Positions 16,638 through 24,054 of a stretch of 64,000 nt of DNA are shown here, piece by piece. Below the pieces are notes generated by a model. That model did not search any database. It had not been told where the DNA came from and worked only from the letters and a program-made list of their open reading frames with translations. The DNA is from Phycisphaerales bacterium UBA1845 (GTDB lineage Bacteria > Planctomycetota > Phycisphaerae > UBA1845). Positions within the stretch are counted from its first letter, which is position 1. Every line of letters starts with the position of its first letter. A program made the translations under genes and the position numbers. The stretch is taken from positions 26,310-90,309 of the forward strand of contig DDIR01000094.1 in NCBI GenBank assembly GCA_002338715.1, in the 5' to 3' direction.

Positions 16638-18530
16638 CTAGGGCGTGCCGCGGGATGACAGCTTTCGGGCTTGTTGGAGGCTGTCCATCACCGTTTCCGG
16701 CAATCGGTCGGGGTCGATTCGGATGGCCTTCTCATACTCGGCGATGGCTTCGTCGTATTTGTACTGGGCCATGAGTAGGTCGCCCCGAAGCGCAGGGATC
16801 GCACCAAATCCGGGGTCGAGTCTCTCAGCCAGGTCGAGTCGTTCAGCACAATCGTCGTAGCGATGGGCAGCCAACAGCGCGTGGGCGAGATAGTACAACA
16901 TCTCGGGCGTCGGATTTCGTTTGCAATACGTTTCGAGCACATCCACGCGTTCGCTCTGACGGTCCATGCGCATCAGCGCTTCAGCGGCCATCAACGTGGG
17001 CGTGGTCCAATCGCCGGCGCCGTCGATCATCTCCTTCGCCAGCGACAACGCATCTTCAAATCTCTCTTCCGTCAGCAAGCGAACCACTTCACCCATCGCA
17101 TTCACCTCCGCGATGCGGTCCTTTGGATCGGGCAGGGAATCGACGTCGGTCGTTGACGACCCGCTGAGATATCCAAGCGCCGTGAGCCGCCTTCGATCTT
17201 CAGCCGAAAGTGGCGTTGAGCTTGCAGGAGCGACCTGGTCATCGGGCCAGCGTTTGAGCATGTCGGTCAGTCGACCTTGCAATGTCGCCAACGGTCCCGC
17301 GCCTGAGCCGAACAGGTTATTGAGTTCACCGGGATCTCTCTTGAGATCGTAGAGTTCCGGTCTGGGTGCAAGAATGAATTTCGCACCGTGTGTTCGCAAA
17401 CCGTGGAGCGGACTGCATCCCAAATTCAGCGGATAAAGCGTTTCAACGTAAATTGCCCGATCCGCGTTCGCGGCAGTCGTCACTTGACTGACGCCATCCA
17501 ATTCAACTGGTGGCTTGACTCCGACCAGATCGCAAACCGTTGGCAAAAAATCCACGGTGCCCACCACGCGATCGTCCACCCGCGACGGTGTTGGAAACAG
17601 CGTCGGGTTCGAAAGCACGAATGCGGAGTGAACGGTTGAATCGTAAATGAAGATTCCATGTTGCTCTTCTTCGTGGTCGCCAAGCCCCTCACCGTGATCA
17701 GAGATGACGACGATCAGCGTTTTCTCCCGACGACCGTGCTTGTCGATGGCTTTCAACAGACGTCCGAATTCGCGATCCACAAAGGCAATTTCTGCCGCAT
17801 ACGGACTGAGTTTGTTCTTGCTTGTTGAGCGAAGCGGCGAATCGTATGGCGCGTGTGGATCGAAATAGTGCACCCACAGAAAATACGGCGATGCATCGGA
17901 CTTCTTTGAATGAGACCGGAGCCAATCGACCGCAGAAGCCGTGACATCGTTCGCCCGCCTCTCATGCTCCAACGATGCGGGACCACGTTGGATTCGTCGA
18001 TCTGTTTTGAATTCGTACGTGTCGAAGCCTTGGTCCAAACCGAATCGTGGGTCCAATACGAAACTCGACACGAATGCGCCGGTGGCATACCCCTCGGCTT
18101 TTAACATCTCAGCCAACGTGACGTGATCTTCGGCGAGTTTGTAGATTCCGTTGTCGCGCACACCCGACGTCGGTGGGTAGAGTCCAGTCATCATCGTCGT
18201 GTGCGACGCCAGGGTTGTCGATGCACTGGTCACGGCGTCATCGAATCGAACGCCATGTTCCAGGAGTGAGTCCAGGTTGGGCGTGTGCGCGTTTTCGCGG
18301 CCATAGAATCCAAGGTGATCGGGCCGCGTGGTGTCCAAGGTAACGAGCACCACGTTAAAGCCTTTTGCGTCGCCAGGCTCAACCACATCCGCGAGCACCA
18401 CCGGTTTGGTTGGATCGTTGCTGTTCGACCGAGTCGCCCAAAGGAGCACACCTGCGGCCATAATGAGAACAGGGATGATCCAACCCCATGGAGAACGCTT
18501 TTGATTTTGATGGGTCGATTCGTCGGTCAT
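16638..18530 (-). CDS. Sulfatase-fold membrane protein with C-terminal TPRs and Thr at the catalytic position
   Basis: 630 residues from ATG 18530 (AGGA 7 nt upstream); the longer frame opens with TTG. One transmembrane helix (about 14-33), then an alkaline-phosphatase-superfamily domain: VVLVTLDTTRPDHLGFYG supplies metal-binding Asp, and VVISDHGEGLGDHEEEQHG the second set. The sulfatase motif C/S-x-P-S-R aligns with T-L-A-S-H, putting Thr106 at the formylglycine position. Thr nucleophiles occur in phosphoglycerol and phosphoethanolamine transferases, so sulfate-ester hydrolysis is doubtful. The last 130 residues carry two to three TPRs (ALRGDLLMAQYKYDEAIAEY). A single gene, followed by the GHL10 gene. 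Confidence 0.88.
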   Translation of the reverse strand: MTDESTHQNQKRSPWGWIIPVLIMAAGVLLWATRSNSNDPTKPVVLADVVEPGDAKGFNVVLVTLDTTRPDHLGFYGRENAHTPNLDSLLEHGVRFDDAVTSASTTLASHTTMMTGLYPPTSGVRDNGIYKLAEDHVTLAEMLKAEGYATGAFVSSFVLDPRFGLDQGFDTYEFKTDRRIQRGPASLEHERRANDVTASAVDWLRSHSKKSDASPYFLWVHYFDPHAPYDSPLRSTSKNKLSPYAAEIAFVDREFGRLLKAIDKHGRREKTLIVVISDHGEGLGDHEEEQHGIFIYDSTVHSAFVLSNPTLFPTPSRVDDRVVGTVDFLPTVCDLVGVKPPVELDGVSQVTTAANADRAIYVETLYPLNLGCSPLHGLRTHGAKFILAPRPELYDLKRDPGELNNLFGSGAGPLATLQGRLTDMLKRWPDDQVAPASSTPLSAEDRRRLTALGYLSGSSTTDVDSLPDPKDRIAEVNAMGEVVRLLTEERFEDALSLAKEMIDGAGDWTTPTLMAAEALMRMDRQSERVDVLETYCKRNPTPEMLYYLAHALLAAHRYDDCAERLDLAERLDPGFGAIPALRGDLLMAQYKYDEAIAEYEKAIRIDPDRLPETVMDSLQQARKLSSRGTP

Positions 18531-18641
18531 GCAGAATCCTGTCGAAGCCTTCGAATCTGTGTTCTTACCACGCGATTGCGGACATGCCAAGCGGCGCGTT
18601 GGGGTCGCGGCGCCTGGATCGCTTTTTTTCGACAAAGCGGC

Positions 18642-18762
18642 GCGACAGCGCCGTCATTCCCGCGAAAGCGGGAATCCAGGGGAAATGCAAAGTCAATCTT
18701 GGTGAGTCCCCCCATAATGCGAGTAATAGGCGAGCGAATCGCTACGCTTGGATTGGATCGCC
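18642..18762 (+). repeat. Dispersed repeat of about 125 bp, copy 1
   Basis: It starts GCGACAGCGCCGTCATTCCC, contains the palindrome ATTCCCGC-GAAA-GCGGGAAT (18656-18675), then AAGTCAATC, and ends with GCTACGCTTGGATTGGATCGCC. Copies 2 and 3 lie at 53532-53655 and, inverted, at 53855-53981. The palindrome resembles dRS3-type elements known from other bacteria. It is in the intergenic region upstream of the sulfatase-like gene. Confidence 0.8.
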
Positions 18763-18793
18763 ATAAGATCGCGCTTTGGCCACACAACCGCAT

Positions 18794-18830
18794 AAAAAAA
18801 AAAAGGAGGCCGCCATGTGGGCGACCTCCT
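18794..18830 (-). terminator. Rho-independent terminator of the PEP-CTERM gene at 18884
   Basis: On the minus strand an 11-bp stem (AGGAGGTCGCC with GGCGGCCTCCT, one G-T pair) with a 5-nt loop is followed by 11 T. It lies 54 bp after the stop of the PEP-CTERM gene. Confidence 0.92.
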
Positions 18831-18883
18831 CTTGTTTTGATCGTGTGACAACGTGTGTCACTCGTGTGTCTTGAAACGTTTCC

Positions 18884-19819
18884 CTAGCGAACGCGACGAC
18901 GCAACAGCGCGATTCCGCCGATCGCAAGAAGGCCAAGGCTGGCCGGCTCGGGAAGGTCGGTGACGACGATGTTGTCGAAGTAAGCGGCTGCCCACTGACC
19001 AGCGACGGAGCCGTAACGGTCGTAGTGGAACAATGAAATCGCACCACTGAGCGGAACCGGGCTACCGATGTTGGTGTCGAGCGTACCCAACCACAGGCCG
19101 TCAAGCTCGATGCGAATCGTGCCGGCGCCTTCGTTGACGATCATGTCAACGTGCGTCCAGTTGAAACCGGGAACGCCATCGCCCGAGAAGCCGGTTGCAC
19201 CCGTCTGTGGCGGATCAAACGTTGAAATATCCACCGACGGTGAGATGGCCTGAAGAAGCGGGTCATCATTGGTATTGGTCAAAATAGCAGGATTGTACTG
19301 GCCGCTGGCGATGAACTGCTCGCCCGCATCCTTGTACATGCGATAGTCACGCGTCGAGCTTCCGTCACCGACCATCAGAAGGTGACCGCCCGAACCCGTG
19401 CCCAAGTCGCCCTGAATGGTCGTGCCATCATATCCAACGCCACCACCAACATTTTCGGTTGAACCACCGGTCGCCGCATCCCACTGAACCCACACGTCGT
19501 ACGAGAGCGTGTAGATGCCCGAGAATGATTGGCCGGTTGCAGTCACGGTGACTCCGCCTTCTGTACCGTCTACGGTGTTCGAAGCGAGACGAAGACCGAT
19601 CGTGTCGCTGCCCGCGGTCGGTGCAGCCGGAATACCTGCAAGCGTGCCGTAGTCGTAACCGAATGTGGCAGTGTCATCAGCGCTGAGGGCGTTGACCGTC
19701 CACGCAGCACCACTGCTCATGTCATCTGAAAACAAGACCGCAGCCGATGCCGGTGCGGCGACGAAGCCTGCAAGCAAACCAGCCGCCAGCAGCGCTTTTG
19801 ATTTTGAAACTTTGTCCAT
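18884..19819 (-). CDS. PEP-CTERM sorting-domain protein, LamG-like (first of a pair)
   Basis: 311 residues: signal peptide (ALLAAGLLAGFVAAPASAA), a single beta-rich domain resembling a concanavalin/LamG-type jelly roll (about 30-280), and a C-terminal PEP-CTERM signal with LPEPASLGLLAIGGIALL and a final RRRVR. Such signals are cut by an exosortase and the protein is then exported to the surface or into exopolymer. No exosortase gene is in this window. AGGAGGAGA precedes the ATG. The domain is homologous to that of the protein at 20214-21158 and to the last globular domain of the 1596-residue protein. It is monocistronic, with its own promoter, conserved leader and terminator. Confidence 0.9.
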   Translation of the reverse strand: MDKVSKSKALLAAGLLAGFVAAPASAAVLFSDDMSSGAAWTVNALSADDTATFGYDYGTLAGIPAAPTAGSDTIGLRLASNTVDGTEGGVTVTATGQSFSGIYTLSYDVWVQWDAATGGSTENVGGGVGYDGTTIQGDLGTGSGGHLLMVGDGSSTRDYRMYKDAGEQFIASGQYNPAILTNTNDDPLLQAISPSVDISTFDPPQTGATGFSGDGVPGFNWTHVDMIVNEGAGTIRIELDGLWLGTLDTNIGSPVPLSGAISLFHYDRYGSVAGQWAAAYFDNIVVTDLPEPASLGLLAIGGIALLRRRVR

Positions 19820-20044
19820 AGTTCTCCTCCTATATAGCTGGATATTAAATGCTTCGAGAGCAGTTGCCTTTTATGAATCAGACATCGAGAAACAAGCACG
19901 AACCAAACGGGCGCGCAACACGCACCCATTCAGAACTCATGCACAACTTCGTCTCTCTCTCGTCGCATCGGGCCGCGCGAATGGAAAATCGCATTCGGCA
20001 CCCCGCCAGCCGAGGATCGGCTGACACCTCTTCCCTGATATGCT
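19820..20044 (-). promoter_or_regulatory. Conserved 5' leader of PEP-CTERM gene 1; candidate cis-regulatory RNA
   Basis: Predicted from the promoter at 20051-20080. In transcribed order it holds: a hairpin CAGCCGA-TCC-TCGGCTG (20023-20007), GCGGG, a 25-nt block identical to that of the second gene (19972-19948, CCCGATGCGACGAGAG...), a variable part of about 83 nt, a 17-nt identical block (19864-19848, ACTGCTCTCGAAGCATT), then AGGAGG. The hairpin stem differs from that of the second gene but both pair perfectly, which suggests a conserved RNA structure. CGAGAG and CTCTCG in the two identical blocks could pair. Confidence 0.65.
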
Positions 20045-20050
20045 TTGTTC

Positions 20051-20080
20051 AGTGTATGTGAAGCGAACAAGTTAATTCAA
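20051..20080 (-). promoter_or_regulatory. Promoter of PEP-CTERM gene 1
   Basis: TTGAAT (20080-20075), 18-bp spacer, TACACT (20056-20051) on the minus strand. The second PEP-CTERM gene has TTGAAT, the same 18-bp spacer and TATAAA, with the leader hairpin starting 27-28 nt after the -10 in both cases. Confidence 0.6.
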
Positions 20081-20128
20081 GGATTATTGTTCCAAATCTC
20101 GAATTAACGGCCACTTGCACGTTTTGCC

Positions 20129-20166
20129 AAAAAAAAGGCCACTTCCATCGCGAAATGGAAGTGGCC
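20129..20166 (-). terminator. Rho-independent terminator of the PEP-CTERM gene at 20214
   Basis: A perfect 12-bp stem GGCCACTTCCAT / ATGGAAGTGGCC with a 6-nt loop is followed on the minus strand by eight T. It lies 48 bp after the stop codon and just upstream of the next PEP-CTERM promoter, insulating the two genes. Confidence 0.93.
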
Positions 20167-20213
20167 CGGGGAGACTTTTTAATCTCGCGAGTAGTTCGCG
20201 ATTCAGTCTTGCT

Positions 20214-21158
20214 TTAGCGACGACGACGCAGCATCGCAACGCCACCAAGTGCCAGAAGCGCGAGGCTCGCCGGTTCGGGGGTGACGACGATGTTGTCGAT
20301 GAGCGTTACGTTGAGCAGGCTGTCGTTCGCGTCCGATGACGAACTGCCGTTCGTGTCGCTGTGGCCGAACAGGATGTTGCTACCGCCGAGGGTCACGGTT
20401 GTGAGATCAACCGTGGCAATCAACAAGCCGTCGATCGTCCAGGTTGCGATATCGTTGTTCACATCGATGACCACATCGCGCCATGCAAAGGCGATCTCGC
20501 CCGCATCGGTGGTGCCGGTCTGTCCCGGAAACAGGGTTACCTGGTCGCCAGGGGCTGAGTCGCCGCCAAATCCAGCGTAGTATGGATGGCTGCCGTTGCG
20601 ATTGCCAGTACCGGCTGCGGCGAAAACCGTGCTGCCGTCACCGTAGCCAGTCGTGGCCGCCGACGAATAAGCGCGGTAGTCAACGCTTGATCCGCCGTCC
20701 AGCGTCGCACCGAACATGACGGCTTCGCCGCCGTTGCCCGGCCAAACACCCACGGTACCTGAACTGCCGATTCCCATCGTCGAAAGCTGGGTCGTACCAC
20801 TTCCGCCCGGGCCGACTGGTCCTACGTAATTCTGCCACATCTGGAACGATACGGTGTAGTTGCCAGTGAAGCTTTCGCCTGTCGGAGAAACGCTGAATCC
20901 GCCAAACACGCCGTCCACATTGTTCGCGGTCATCTTGAGACCGAGGGTGTCGCCACCGCTGGCGGACGGAACACCGATCGCCGAATAGTCATAGAAGAAG
21001 TCCACACCAATGTCGGTGACGCCTGGATCGTTAACCGTCCAGTTGGCCGTGTGATCGACGTTGAAGTTTTCTTCGTACAGTGCGCCGAAGGCAGCCGGCG
21101 CAGACAATGCCATCACGCCCACAGCCAGCAACGACCGTGATTTTGAAACCTTACCCAT
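20214..21158 (-). CDS. PEP-CTERM sorting-domain protein, LamG-like (second of a pair)
   Basis: 314 residues from ATG 21158 (AGGAGGAGAATC before it); the longer open frame runs back through the leader and is not used. Signal peptide SLLAVGVMALSAPAAFG, one beta-rich LamG-like domain (about 24-285) with IDGLLIATVDLTTV, and a PEP-CTERM tail TPEPASLALLALGGVAMLRR ending in Arg. The start (MGKVSKSRSLLA) closely matches the first protein (MDKVSKSKALLA), so the pair arose by duplication. Probable role: an exosortase-processed surface or matrix protein. It has the same promoter spacing and conserved leader as its sister gene. Confidence 0.9.
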   Translation of the reverse strand: MGKVSKSRSLLAVGVMALSAPAAFGALYEENFNVDHTANWTVNDPGVTDIGVDFFYDYSAIGVPSASGGDTLGLKMTANNVDGVFGGFSVSPTGESFTGNYTVSFQMWQNYVGPVGPGGSGTTQLSTMGIGSSGTVGVWPGNGGEAVMFGATLDGGSSVDYRAYSSAATTGYGDGSTVFAAAGTGNRNGSHPYYAGFGGDSAPGDQVTLFPGQTGTTDAGEIAFAWRDVVIDVNNDIATWTIDGLLIATVDLTTVTLGGSNILFGHSDTNGSSSSDANDSLLNVTLIDNIVVTPEPASLALLALGGVAMLRRRR

Positions 21159-21386
21159 GATTCTCCTCCTAAAGTGTTTGAATCTCGAATGCTTCGAGAG
21201 CAGTGACTTCACTTGAAAGACGTTGCGAATACACACAAATACAAGCAAAAACGCGACGCGCTTTCGCCTGCTTGATACGCTCAATTCGTCTCTCTCTCGT
21301 CGCATCGGGTGGGTTTCAACGCGCGTGATGCACGACACCGACCCGCCAACCTTGGAGCGGTTGGCCCTTCATCCTTGAGATGCATT
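21159..21386 (-). promoter_or_regulatory. Conserved 5' leader of PEP-CTERM gene 2; candidate cis-regulatory RNA
   Basis: In transcribed order: hairpin CCAACC-GCTCCAA-GGTTGG (21364-21346), CGGG, about 36 nt, the 25-nt block (21309-21285) identical to gene 1, about 80 nt variable, the 17-nt identical block (21204-21188), AGGAGGAGAATC and the ATG. The distance from the 25-nt block to the start codon is 127 nt here and 129 nt in gene 1. Confidence 0.65.
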
Positions 21387-21392
21387 GTCATA

Positions 21393-21422
21393 TTTATACG
21401 CAAATGCATCCTTCGGATTCAA
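21393..21422 (-). promoter_or_regulatory. Promoter of PEP-CTERM gene 2
   Basis: TTGAAT (21422-21417), 18-bp spacer, TATAAA (21398-21393) on the minus strand. It has the same hexamer and spacing as the sister promoter. Confidence 0.6.
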
Positions 21423-21612
21423 GTGGATAGTTCGGGAATCTGAATTTATCGGGACTCAAGCGACCGTTTCGACCGGTTCGGCTGGGTCCATTCACTCCAG
21501 TACTCCACCAAAATTCCAAACGCGATCAGCGTAAACCCATAATCAGACAAACGTTACGCTGCCGATCCAATCCATCAGCCGCCGGATCCAGACAATTCGT
21601 CAACCGCAGAAT

Positions 21613-23379
21613 TTATTGGCCGTATTCGGACTGAAACGACGCGAAATCGATTAGGTCGACGTCATTATCCGAGTCGCCGTCAAAAGCCTGCGCGCATGCT
21701 GCAGCGCAATGGGATGAGCTTGGGTTGGCTGGAGATGCGGGGCCCGCATAGCAATCGACAAAAGCGGCCAGGTCCGCCGATGCCACTTGTCCGTCCCCAT
21801 CAAAGTCGCCCAGCCTCGGGTAGTGAATGCTCGTGTACTGGTCGACCGCGACATCGCAGAATTCCCGCTCGACGCCATTGGGCCAAACGATTCGCAAGCG
21901 GTCAATCGATGTCGCCCCTCCCAGTCCGAAGTGAACCGGCAGATCGCTTTGGTTGAATGTCCCGGCATTGGTGTTGGCTTCCCTGCGAATCGTGCGCTCT
22001 GACGGCGATCCGGAATTGACGGTGGCGTATACGGCGGCGCCGACGGCTGTCGTGTTCGTCACAGGCCCGACCAATCGAACGCCAAACCAGTGGTTGCCGT
22101 TGGTCGAAGCGCTATTGAGAAACACACGCTCGATCCAGTTCAAATCGGTCGTGGCAATCAGGTCCATATCGCCATCGTTGTCGATGTCGGCCCACGGGCT
22201 GTCGTATGAACCGCGATTGACCTGCTCTAAGCCTTCCGCAAGCGTCACGTCGGTGAATTCCCAGTTGCCATCGTTGCGATAGAGTTTTCGCGAGGTGTCC
22301 GAACCATTGCGTGCATCGTGGTCGTGAAAGAAAAGATCGAGGTCGCCATCGTTGTCGTAGTCCACAGCACGCCCGCCATTCAAGTCACCCGCAACGTCAC
22401 TGAGCAGTGCGTGGCCTGTGAGCGTGTCCACATCCGTAAACATGTTTCCGCCGTCGTTTCGCCAGATTTTGCTTGGCTCACCGTCCGCGCCGACCATGAA
22501 TAGATCCAGGTCTCCGTCATCATCGAAGTCGTAGAATTCAGCCCCATAGCTGTTGGTCATGAACTGCGTGCCGTTGGTGTCCGCAATGTCGATAAAGTTC
22601 AGTGTGCCGCTCTCGACCAATTGGTTTTCGTAAAAATTGTTGCGGATGTTGTTGTCGCCGCGACACGTCGAAAGGTAGATGTCGAGGTCGCCGTCGCCAT
22701 CCGTATCCCCGATGGCCATCCCATACGCCTTCACGCCGACAGCCTGTTGAAACCCGACCAACGCACCCACAGGCGTAAACATCGTGCCCGGTCCCTGCAG
22801 ATAAATCTCATGCTTTTCGATCGGGCCTTCCATCGCGATGATCAGATCCAGATCTTCGTCGCCATCGATGTCGCCCCACGCCACGTTTTGATGAAACCCC
22901 GGATCATCGAGGCCGGTGGCGACGCTTGCATTGATGAACGCCCCCGTCCCGTCGTTTTGAAGCACGTCTCCCGAGGCACCGGAGGCGGTGTTGGACTGTC
23001 CGATGAACACATCGACAAACCCGTCACCGTTGTAGTCGCCCCAACACGCACTCCATGACGGTCCGATGCCGGATGGCAGATTTCCCAATATTTCCGTAAA
23101 CGTAAGGGTCCCGAGACCGATCAGGTTATTTCGCAACAGTCGCTGCGAGCCGGACGCGCCCTGGTAGAAAAGGTCGAGGTCACCATCGTTATCGATGTCG
23201 GCGAGAGACGCGCTGCGGGCGTCGACGTTGTAGTTGGCTGGCAAAACACTCGCGCTGACGTCCGAAAACGACGGGGGCAACGCGCCGCGACCATCGGAAT
23301 ATTCATCCGCCTGGGCAATTCCATTGACACTGCAAACGATTCCCAGGCAGACGGCCAGACCTGTTCCAGATTTCCACAT
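21613..23379 (-). CDS. Secreted FG-GAP/VCBS-repeat protein with ASPIC/UnbV domain and dockerin-like C-terminus
   Basis: 588 residues from ATG 23379 (GGAG 8 nt upstream); a GTG seven codons earlier is less likely. Signal peptide ending GIAQA. At least seven FG-GAP/VCBS repeats with calcium loops such as DIDNDGDLDLF, DYNGDGFVDVF, DTDGDGDLDIY and DFDDDGDLDLF form a predicted beta-propeller (about 35-420). An ASPIC/UnbV domain follows (NHWFGVRLVG...IDRLRIVWPNGVEREF, about 425-515). The tail is GDFDGDGQVASADLAAFVDC...FDGDSDNDVDLIDFASFQ, the two-loop module shared by secreted proteins here. Surface adhesion or ligand binding is an inference. No operon partner. Confidence 0.9.
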   Translation of the reverse strand: MWKSGTGLAVCLGIVCSVNGIAQADEYSDGRGALPPSFSDVSASVLPANYNVDARSASLADIDNDGDLDLFYQGASGSQRLLRNNLIGLGTLTFTEILGNLPSGIGPSWSACWGDYNGDGFVDVFIGQSNTASGASGDVLQNDGTGAFINASVATGLDDPGFHQNVAWGDIDGDEDLDLIIAMEGPIEKHEIYLQGPGTMFTPVGALVGFQQAVGVKAYGMAIGDTDGDGDLDIYLSTCRGDNNIRNNFYENQLVESGTLNFIDIADTNGTQFMTNSYGAEFYDFDDDGDLDLFMVGADGEPSKIWRNDGGNMFTDVDTLTGHALLSDVAGDLNGGRAVDYDNDGDLDLFFHDHDARNGSDTSRKLYRNDGNWEFTDVTLAEGLEQVNRGSYDSPWADIDNDGDMDLIATTDLNWIERVFLNSASTNGNHWFGVRLVGPVTNTTAVGAAVYATVNSGSPSERTIRREANTNAGTFNQSDLPVHFGLGGATSIDRLRIVWPNGVEREFCDVAVDQYTSIHYPRLGDFDGDGQVASADLAAFVDCYAGPASPANPSSSHCAAACAQAFDGDSDNDVDLIDFASFQSEYGQ

Positions 23380-24054
23380 CGTATTGGCTCCAGCCCCCAC
23401 CAGATTCTAGTTGGGGGCGATAAAATTCATCATTCAGAACATATTTGGTTTACATGAGCTTGCGGAACCGCCGGCAAGGCGGTTGACCTGTGCACAATCC
23501 TAGCGACCCGCGATGGCGGACAGCAAGCCTGAATTGTTCTGACGTCGGCGCTTTACCACGATTACTGCAAAGAAGTCCCGATAACCGTCGTCCCCCAAAG
23601 CCCAGCCGGAGGGGTTGCGACCGCCAAGCCCAGAAATTTAGCAAGCAATACCTTGTATCTGCCCCCCCAATGCACGCATAATGGTGATGAGGCGAAAGAA
23701 GCGGACTGAGGGGAGCTGGGCATTTCTTCAGCCACGCAGCCGAATGAAAGAAGATAGGACTGGGCTTGGGGAACACCAACACGGCGTTTCTCTATTTGGA
23801 GCGTGGATCACAAACGGTTTATCCACCACCAGACGATCACGCGCATTCGGTTTCGCTTCGGCAAGTTGATTAATTCGAAATTCGATTGAATTCAGTTCCG
23901 GCACATCGAATCGATCGATCGGGCGCGTTCGATTCAGGTCGGGTGGTTTCGGACATGAAAGGTTAGGGATACGACGGCTGTTCCCGCGAGGGAATTTCAG
24001 GATTAGACGAATTCGGCAGCATTCAAAACTCATATCAGTTTAGGAGAGCGACAC
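23380..24054. other. Divergent intergenic region between two secretome genes
   Basis: 675 bp without a supported gene. It carries the promoters of the FG-GAP gene (minus) and the 1596-residue protein (plus). A hairpin AACCGCC-GGCAA-GGCGGTT lies at about 23467-23485 without a T-tract. A C-rich patch and several GC-rich segments lie around 23590-23680; I compared them by eye with c-di-GMP riboswitch hallmarks and found no match. An SD (AGGAGAG) precedes 24055. Confidence 0.5.

Noticed and set aside
23450..23782. 110-codon minus-strand frame
   Set aside because: No recognisable domain, odd composition, and overlaps the promoter region of the FG-GAP gene.
23380..24054. Possible c-di-GMP (GEMM) riboswitch and the hairpin at 23467-23485 as a terminator
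   Set aside because: The conserved GEMM core sequences were not found on either strand, and the hairpin has no T-tract and is upstream of both genes.
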